10,635 bases of DNA. It comes from Hyphomicrobiales bacterium. GTDB taxonomy: Bacteria; Pseudomonadota; Alphaproteobacteria; Rhizobiales; Beijerinckiaceae. A program made the translations under genes and the position numbers. Shown one piece after another: positions 6,795 through 10,635 of the stretch. The stretch is from assembly GCA_028865375.1 (NCBI GenBank), contig JAGWKJ010000059.1, positions 1 to 10,635 on the forward strand, in the 5' to 3' direction. The notes beneath the pieces are model-generated. The model was not told the origin of the DNA and ran no database searches. It saw only the letters and a program-made list of their open reading frames with translations. Position 1 is the stretch's first letter, and the number at the start of each line of letters is the position of its first letter.

Positions 6795-7829
6795 TCAACG
6801 CCGGGCCGCGGCGGCGCCGCAGCTTCCGCGCACGACGAGCCTCGCGACGCCGTAGATCGGCGCGGCGGGCGGCGCGCCGCCCTCGATCAGCTCGACCAGC
6901 ACGCGCGCGGCGGTGCGGGCGAGGTCGTCGGTCTGCATCGAGACCGTGGTCAGCGGGGGGTCGACGTGGGCGCCCTCTTCGATGTCGTCGAAGCCGACGA
7001 TCGCGAAATCGGCGCCGGGCCGCAGGCCGCGGCGCTGCAACGCCGACATGGCGGCGATGGCGGTGAGGTCGTTGAAGCACAGCGCGGCGCGCGGCGGCGC
7101 CGGCAGGGCGAGCGCGCGGGCGACCACCTGCTCGCCCGATTCGCGCATCGGCGGCGCCTCGATCACGAGCGACGGATCGAACGCGACGCCGACTTCGGCG
7201 AGCGCGCGGCGATAGCCGTCCACGCGCTCGCGATGCGTGGCGATCGAGGACGAGCCGGCGAGGAACGCGATCCGCGCATGGCCCAGCGACAGCAAATGTC
7301 GAGTGGCGACGCGAGCGCCTTCGAGATTGTCCTGGCCGACGTAGGGCAGGCCGGAGCCCGGCAGGTCGCGCATCGCCAGCGTCACCGGCAGTCCGGAGGC
7401 GGCGAGCGACTTGATGGCGGCGGCTTCCGTCCGGTCGGCCGCGCTGACGACGAGGCCGGCCACCGCCTGCTCGCGCAGGGCCTGGATGACGCGGGCCTGG
7501 CGCTCGCGGTCTTCGCCCGTGTTGACGAGGATCGGCAGGTAACCCGCCGCGAGGAACGCGTTTTCGAGCCCGACCGCGAGCTCGGCGAAGAACGGGTTCA
7601 CGATGTCCGAGACGACCACGCCCACGACGTTGGATCGCGCGCGGCGCAGGTTGGCCGCGCCGCGGTTGTAGACGTAGCCGAGCTCGCGCATCGCGTCGCG
7701 CACGCGCTCGGCCGTCTGCTGCCGGGCCAGCGGGGAGTTCCGCAGGACCAGCGACACCGTCGATTTCGATACGCCCGCGCGGGCGGCGATGTCGACGATG
7801 GTCGCGCGCGCGCGCCGCGTGTCCCGCAT
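6795..7829 (-). CDS. LacI/GalR-family transcriptional repressor
   Basis: DNA-binding regulator of 344 residues. The N-terminal helix-turn-helix is at about 9-30 (IVDIAARAGVSKSTVSLVLR), followed by the LacI hinge near 55-65. The effector-binding domain of the periplasmic-binding-protein fold begins with VVGVVVSDIVNPFFAEL (68-84). It continues through LGHARIAFLAG (182-192), a NDLTAIAAM block (253-261) and IVGFDDIE (277-284). Such proteins normally bind an operator as dimers and release it on binding a sugar or sugar phosphate. I chose ATG 7829 (complement) because it precedes the HTH by the usual few residues. A longer in-frame start at 7931 would put most of its extension upstream of the predicted transcription start. 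GGAAGGGG lies about 12 bases upstream, a somewhat distant Shine-Dalgarno. It is followed by the lyxose isomerase gene after 30 bp, the most probable target together with itself. The effector is unknown. Confidence 0.94.
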   Translation of the reverse strand: MRDTRRARATIVDIAARAGVSKSTVSLVLRNSPLARQQTAERVRDAMRELGYVYNRGAANLRRARSNVVGVVVSDIVNPFFAELAVGLENAFLAAGYLPILVNTGEDRERQARVIQALREQAVAGLVVSAADRTEAAAIKSLAASGLPVTLAMRDLPGSGLPYVGQDNLEGARVATRHLLSLGHARIAFLAGSSSIATHRERVDGYRRALAEVGVAFDPSLVIEAPPMRESGEQVVARALALPAPPRAALCFNDLTAIAAMSALQRRGLRPGADFAIVGFDDIEEGAHVDPPLTTVSMQTDDLARTAARVLVELIEGGAPPAAPIYGVARLVVRGSCGAAAARR

Positions 7830-7891
7830 GCCTCCGACCGTCCCCTTCCCGATCGCGCCGGTTGACCCCGCGCGCGCGGCGTCGCCGCCGC

Positions 7892-7905
7892 TTGAACCGT
7901 TCCAA
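7892..7905. promoter_or_regulatory. Candidate LacI-family operator
   Basis: The site TTGAACCGTTCCAA has TTG/CAA outer ends and an inner perfect inverted repeat GAAC-C-GTTC (7894-7902). This resembles LacI/GalR-type operators, which are short palindromes around a central CG. It overlaps the end of the predicted -10 box and the expected transcription start, a classic position for repression. The symmetry is imperfect across the full 14 bp. Confidence 0.5.
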
Positions 7906-7931
7906 ACTAAGGCGACGGGCGAAAGCGTCAA
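7904..7931 (-). promoter_or_regulatory. Candidate sigma-70 promoter for the lacI-type gene and isomerase gene
   Basis: On the - strand TTGACG (complement of 7926-7931) is followed after 16 bases by TAGTTT (complement of 7904-7909). The -35 matches the consensus at five of six positions and the -10 is moderate. It sits in the 127-bp gap between the dehydrogenase stop and the regulator start, in a locally A/T-richer patch. The predicted start would be near 7897, giving a leader of about 70 bases. The regulator and isomerase could therefore be transcribed separately from the dehydrogenase. Confidence 0.5.
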
Positions 7932-7956
7932 GTGCGCCCGGCCCGCGGCTTCCCCG

Positions 7957-8934
7957 CTATCCCCGCGGCCAGGGCGTCTCGGGCACCGGCGTCAACGGGC
8001 CACGACCCTCCGCCCAGGCGTCGAGGTTGGCGATTACGAGCTTCGCCATCGCCTCGCGGGTGGCGTGCGAGGCCGAGGCGACGTGAGGCAGCAGCATGAC
8101 GTTGTCGAGCGCGAGCAAGGCTTCCGGCACGTCGGGCTCGTGGGCGAACACGTCGAGGCCGGCGGCGAGGATCGCGCCCGTCGCCAGCGCCTCGACCAGC
8201 GCCGGCTCGTCGACCGACGAGCCGCGACCGACGTTGACGAACACGCCATCGGGCCCCAGCGCCTTGAACACGTCCTCGTTCACGATGCCCTTGGTCGCGG
8301 CGCCGCCGGGCATGACCGCGCACAGCACGTCGCAGGCGGCCGCCAGCGCGACCGGCGTCGGGTGATAAGGATAGGCGACGCCTTCCACGGGGCGGCGGTT
8401 GCAATAGGCGATCATCAGTCCGTGGGCCTCCGCGCGCCGGGCGATCGCCTTGCCGATGCGACCGAAGCCGAGGATGCCCAGCGTGCGCCCGCGCAGGCTG
8501 GCGGTGAGCGGGAACGGGCCGACGGACTTCCACTTGCCGGCGCGCAGCCAGCGCTCGGCCGCGGGCAGCCGCCGCGTCGCGCCCAGCATCAGCGCCATCG
8601 CGGTGTCGGCGACCTCCTCGTCGAGCACGCCGGGCGTATGCGTGACCACGATCCCGCGCCGCGCGGCGGCCTTGGCGTCGACGTGGTCGTAACCCACCCC
8701 GAAGCTCGACACGATCTCGAGCTTGGGCAGGCGCGCGAACAGCGCATCGTCGATCGCGCCATGGCCGCCGCCGGCCGCGATCGCTTCCACGCGCGGGGCG
8801 ACCGCGGCGAGCGCCGCCTCGCGCTCCGCCGCCGGCGTCTCCCACAGCTTCACGAGGTCGTGCCGCGCGCCCAGCTCTTCGGTGACGATCGCCATCGGCG
8901 CCGTCATCGCCAGCACCTTCATCCGACGCGCCAT
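7957..8934 (-). CDS. D-2-hydroxyacid dehydrogenase (glyoxylate/hydroxypyruvate reductase-like)
   Basis: NAD(P)-dependent oxidoreductase of 325 residues in the D-isomer-specific 2-hydroxyacid dehydrogenase family. The N-terminal catalytic half includes SSFGVGYDHVD (76-86). The Rossmann motif is GFGRIG at 156-161. The second strand ends in NRRP (179-182); a basic pair here instead of an acidic residue favours NADPH. The catalytic triad is visible as Arg237 (NVGRGS), Glu266 (AHEP) and His284 (LLPHVAS). This pattern fits NADPH-dependent glyoxylate/hydroxypyruvate or hydroxyphenylpyruvate reductases, which reduce 2-oxoacids to D-2-hydroxyacids in the cytoplasm. The start ATG 8934 (complement) has GGGGAG five bases upstream; an internal ATG at 8922 lacks a good site. 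It lies upstream of the LacI-type gene on the same strand and diverges from another oxidoreductase. The exact substrate is not determinable here. Confidence 0.93.
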   Translation of the reverse strand: MARRMKVLAMTAPMAIVTEELGARHDLVKLWETPAAEREAALAAVAPRVEAIAAGGGHGAIDDALFARLPKLEIVSSFGVGYDHVDAKAAARRGIVVTHTPGVLDEEVADTAMALMLGATRRLPAAERWLRAGKWKSVGPFPLTASLRGRTLGILGFGRIGKAIARRAEAHGLMIAYCNRRPVEGVAYPYHPTPVALAAACDVLCAVMPGGAATKGIVNEDVFKALGPDGVFVNVGRGSSVDEPALVEALATGAILAAGLDVFAHEPDVPEALLALDNVMLLPHVASASHATREAMAKLVIANLDAWAEGRGPLTPVPETPWPRG

Positions 8935-8950
8935 GACCGCTCCCCATTCG

Positions 8951-8965
8951 CCGGCGCCGCGCCGG
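8951..8965. repeat. 15-bp palindrome in the dehydrogenase leader
   Basis: CCGGCGC-C-GCGCCGG is a perfect palindrome around a single central base. It lies just upstream of the Shine-Dalgarno of the D-2-hydroxyacid dehydrogenase gene (complement side). It could be an operator or an mRNA hairpin, but such G/C-only palindromes are common by chance in DNA of this composition. Confidence 0.35.
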
Positions 8966-9008
8966 GATCGACGCGCATCTTTCACGGACGACGAGGGATC
9001 GGCAAGCG

Positions 9009-9052
9009 GCGGCGACCCGCGCGCCCTCCGCGCACTTGACGCGGGTCGCCGC
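9009..9052. repeat. Perfect 13-bp inverted repeat in the divergent intergenic region
   Basis: The arm GCGGCGACCCGCG (9009-9021) is the exact reverse complement of the arm at 9040-9052. They are separated by 18 bases. The repeat lies in the 195-bp region between two divergently transcribed dehydrogenase genes, so it is not at the 3' end of either and cannot be their terminator. A TTGACG on the + strand (9036-9041), a possible -35 box, overlaps the inner edge of the right arm. It may be a regulator-binding site or a leader hairpin. The rest of this intergenic region holds the 15-bp palindrome at 8951-8965 and a 7-bp inverted repeat (9076-9082 with 9103-9109). Confidence 0.55.
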
Positions 9053-9129
9053 GCCCGGGCACTCGTGGCGCGTCGGAAGCCCTTCGCCTCGGGAACCTTG
9101 GCGGGCTTCGGACCGCCGGGAGCCAAGCC

Positions 9130-10029
9130 ATGTCGAACGAAGCGCGCGTCGGGTTCGTGGGGCTCGGCTTCATGGGGCGCGGCATGGCCGCGTGCATCCT
9201 GGCGGCGGGCCATCCGCTCGCGGTGACGGGGCGCCGCAATCGCGCGCCGGTGGAGGGGCTGCTCGCCAAGGGCGCGCGCGAGGTGGCCGACGCCGCGACG
9301 CTGGCGCGCGAGAGCGACGTCGTCGTGCTCTGCGTCACCGGTTCGCCGCAGGTCGAGGATGTCGCCCGCGGCGACCGCGGCCTGCTCGCCGGCGCGCGCG
9401 CCGGCCTGACGATCGTCGATTGCACGACCGCCGATCCGACCTCGACCGAGCGCCTCGCCGCGGAATTCGCAGCGCGCGGCGCGCATTTCGTCGACGCGCC
9501 GCTCGGCGGCACGCCCGCGCAAGCGGAGACAGGCGCGCTCTCCGCGATGGTGGGGGCGACCGACGAGGGCTTCGCGGCGGCCGCGCCGGTGATCGGGCGC
9601 TTCGCCGCCAAGATCGAGCGCATCGGCCCGCCCGGCGCCGGGCACCGCATGAAGCTCCTCAACAATTTCCTGTCGCTCGGCTATGCGGCGATCTACTCGG
9701 AGGCGCTGGCGCTGGCGGCGAAATCGGGCATCGCGCCGGAGACGTTCGACCGCGCGATCCGCGGCGGACGGATGGATTGCGGCTTCTACCGCACGTTCTT
9801 CGATTACGTCGTGGGCGGAAATCCGGAGGCGCACAAGTTCACCATCGCCAACGCCTACAAGGACCTGCGCTATCTCGCCGCGATGGCCGACGCGGCGGGC
9901 GTCGCCAATCCGGTCGGCACGGCGGCGAAAAATTCGTTCGCGCTCGCGGTCGGCCTCGGCAAGGCGGAACGATACGTGCCGACGCTGTCGGACGTCGTGG
10001 CGGAGGCCAATGGCGCGAAGCTGCGCTGA
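9130..10029 (+). CDS. NAD(P)-dependent oxidoreductase, 3-hydroxyisobutyrate dehydrogenase-like
   Basis: Beta-hydroxyacid dehydrogenase family protein of 299 residues (relatives: 3-hydroxyisobutyrate dehydrogenase, tartronate semialdehyde reductase GarR/GlxR). The N-terminal cofactor signature FVGLGFMGRGM covers 9-19, and GRR (34-36) after the second strand suggests NADPH. The substrate-site lysine is Lys175 in HRMKLLNNF (172-180), with Asn179 nearby. The usual DAPVSGG loop reads DAPLGGTP (122-129), so the expected serine is replaced by glycine; this marks a divergent subfamily and perhaps a different substrate. The C-terminal helical half ends with KDLRYLAAMADAAG, typical of the family. GGGAG at 9118-9122, seven bases upstream, supports the ATG start. 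It diverges from the D-2-hydroxyacid dehydrogenase gene and converges on xseA with a 13-bp gap. Hydroxypyruvate and tartronate semialdehyde chemistry would link it to its neighbour, but that is inference. Confidence 0.9.
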   Translation: MSNEARVGFVGLGFMGRGMAACILAAGHPLAVTGRRNRAPVEGLLAKGAREVADAATLARESDVVVLCVTGSPQVEDVARGDRGLLAGARAGLTIVDCTTADPTSTERLAAEFAARGAHFVDAPLGGTPAQAETGALSAMVGATDEGFAAAAPVIGRFAAKIERIGPPGAGHRMKLLNNFLSLGYAAIYSEALALAAKSGIAPETFDRAIRGGRMDCGFYRTFFDYVVGGNPEAHKFTIANAYKDLRYLAAMADAAGVANPVGTAAKNSFALAVGLGKAERYVPTLSDVVAEANGAKLR

Positions 10030-10042
10030 AGGCGCCGCCCGC

Positions 10043-10635
10043 TCAGAGCAGCGAGCCTTGGTCGGCCTTCGACTTGGAGGCGGGCGCGGCGCGTGACTTC
10101 GCGGCCGGCGGCGGCGGCGAGGTCTCGCCCCGCGCGGCAAGCGCGCCGTCGGAGAATTCGATCCCGAGCGCCGCGCCCGCCGCGACGCCGGCCGCCGCGC
10201 GGAGCGGCCGGCCGTTCGCGTCGCGCACCAGCGCATAGCCGCGCGCCAGCGTGCCGCGATGGCCGAGCGAATTCAACGCGCGTCCGAGCGCCTGCACGCG
10301 CAGGCGTCGGTCGGCGACCAGCCGCGCCGCCGCAGCGCGGAGCCGCGAGCCGGCTGCGACGGCTGCTTCGCCGCGTAGCGCGAGATCGCGCGTGCGGGCG
10401 CGTGCGAGCGCGGTCAGCCTGCCGTCGATCGCCTGCAATCCGTTGCGGCGGGCCGTGCGCGCGGCGTCGCGCGCATGGACGAGGGTCAGGCCCGCGCGGT
10501 CGAGCCGGCGACGGCGTTCGGCCAGCCGCGCGGCCGGCGATTGGCCCGCGAGCCGGCGCGACAGGGTTTCGAGCGCGACGCGCCGGCGGTCGAGCCCGGC
10601 GCGCGCGTCGCCCGCGAGCCGGCCGCCCGCATGGT
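10043..10635 (-). CDS. xseA: Exodeoxyribonuclease VII large subunit (C-terminal part; 5' end outside window)
   Basis: C-terminal 196 or so residues of XseA, the large subunit of exonuclease VII, which degrades single-stranded DNA with XseB. I translated the frame through to the right edge and found no stop, so the gene continues beyond the window. The visible part is an arginine/alanine/leucine-rich helical region that fits the long coiled coil of the family. It then reaches the diagnostic C-terminal block LNSLGHRGTLARGYALVRD...GRPL and a small beta segment around GIEFSDGALAAR. A low-complexity Pro/Ala/Lys tail follows, ending DQGSLL, an ending seen in alphaproteobacterial XseA. The catalytic core and the OB-fold are not in this window. 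The TTG at 10438 (complement) is internal, not a start. Confidence 0.9.
   Translation of the reverse strand, partial: HAGGRLAGDARAGLDRRRVALETLSRRLAGQSPAARLAERRRRLDRAGLTLVHARDAARTARRNGLQAIDGRLTALARARTRDLALRGEAAVAAGSRLRAAAARLVADRRLRVQALGRALNSLGHRGTLARGYALVRDANGRPLRAAAGVAAGAALGIEFSDGALAARGETSPPPPAAKSRAAPASKSKADQGSLL

Noticed and set aside
6022..7905. 627-codon - strand frame over the isomerase and LacI genes, and the + strand frame 6534-7865
   Set aside because: Both are alternate-frame shadows of two well-recognised proteins. They are dominated by Arg, Gly and Ala.
8964..9001. Direct repeat of GGGATCG (8964-8970 and 8995-9001)
   Set aside because: Seven bases only; expected by chance in this composition.
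9076..9109. 7-bp inverted repeat GAAGCCC/GGGCTTC before the HIBADH-like gene
   Set aside because: Short arms and a 20-base loop. Mentioned with the larger repeat but not claimed as a separate element.
8935..10236. Extension of the D-2-hydroxyacid dehydrogenase frame back to 10236 (complement)
   Set aside because: The extension runs antisense through the HIBADH-like gene and the intergenic repeat. A good Shine-Dalgarno exists at the 8934 start, and the conserved domain begins there.
1..10635. CRISPR arrays, IS elements, tRNA/rRNA genes, toxin-antitoxin pairs or phage genes
   Set aside because: I looked for periodic repeats, transposase or integrase motifs, tRNA-like folds and small paired genes and found none.

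Overview
This is a high-GC chromosomal segment, most likely from an alphaproteobacterium. Three things point there: the run of chaperedoxin, Lon-N-domain protein and UPF0434/Trm112-like protein; a free-standing ProXp-type prolyl-tRNA editing protein; and an exonuclease VII large subunit ending in DQGSLL. I cannot name a genus. Nothing looks like a plasmid, prophage, IS element, CRISPR array, rRNA or tRNA. Gene density is high, with four-base ATGA overlaps inside operons. No gene-free stretch exceeds 300 bases; the longest is 195 bp (8935-9129).

Left part (1-2327, + strand): the 3' end of a peptide/nickel-type (Dpp/Opp) ABC importer operon. It holds a truncated inner-membrane permease followed by two ATPase genes, each joined by an ATGA overlap. 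Converging on it (2347-3573, - strand) is a lone DNA methyltransferase with no visible restriction partner. Parts of it have clearly lower GC than its neighbours, so it is the best candidate here for acquired DNA.

Middle part (3653-6068, + strand): a housekeeping, protein-quality block. A ProXp-type trans-editing hydrolase stands alone. Then comes a tight operon of a CnoX/YbbN chaperedoxin (thioredoxin plus TPR, WCGPC intact), a protein consisting only of the Lon N-terminal substrate-binding domain, and a small UPF0434/Trm112-like protein.

Right part (6078-10029): an apparent carbohydrate or hydroxyacid metabolism locus. On the - strand, in transcription order, are a D-2-hydroxyacid dehydrogenase with an NADPH-type cofactor site, a LacI-family repressor and a D-lyxose ketol-isomerase. 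The repressor has a plausible promoter with a LacI-like operator across its expected start site, so it probably represses itself and the isomerase gene. Divergent from the dehydrogenase is a 3-hydroxyisobutyrate-dehydrogenase-like oxidoreductase. The intergenic region between them holds a perfect 13-bp inverted repeat. The window closes with the 3' end of xseA (- strand).

I did not find a convincing new multi-gene system. The points most worth checking are the orphan methyltransferase, the LacI autoregulatory site with its small sugar regulon, and the inverted repeat between the two dehydrogenase genes.
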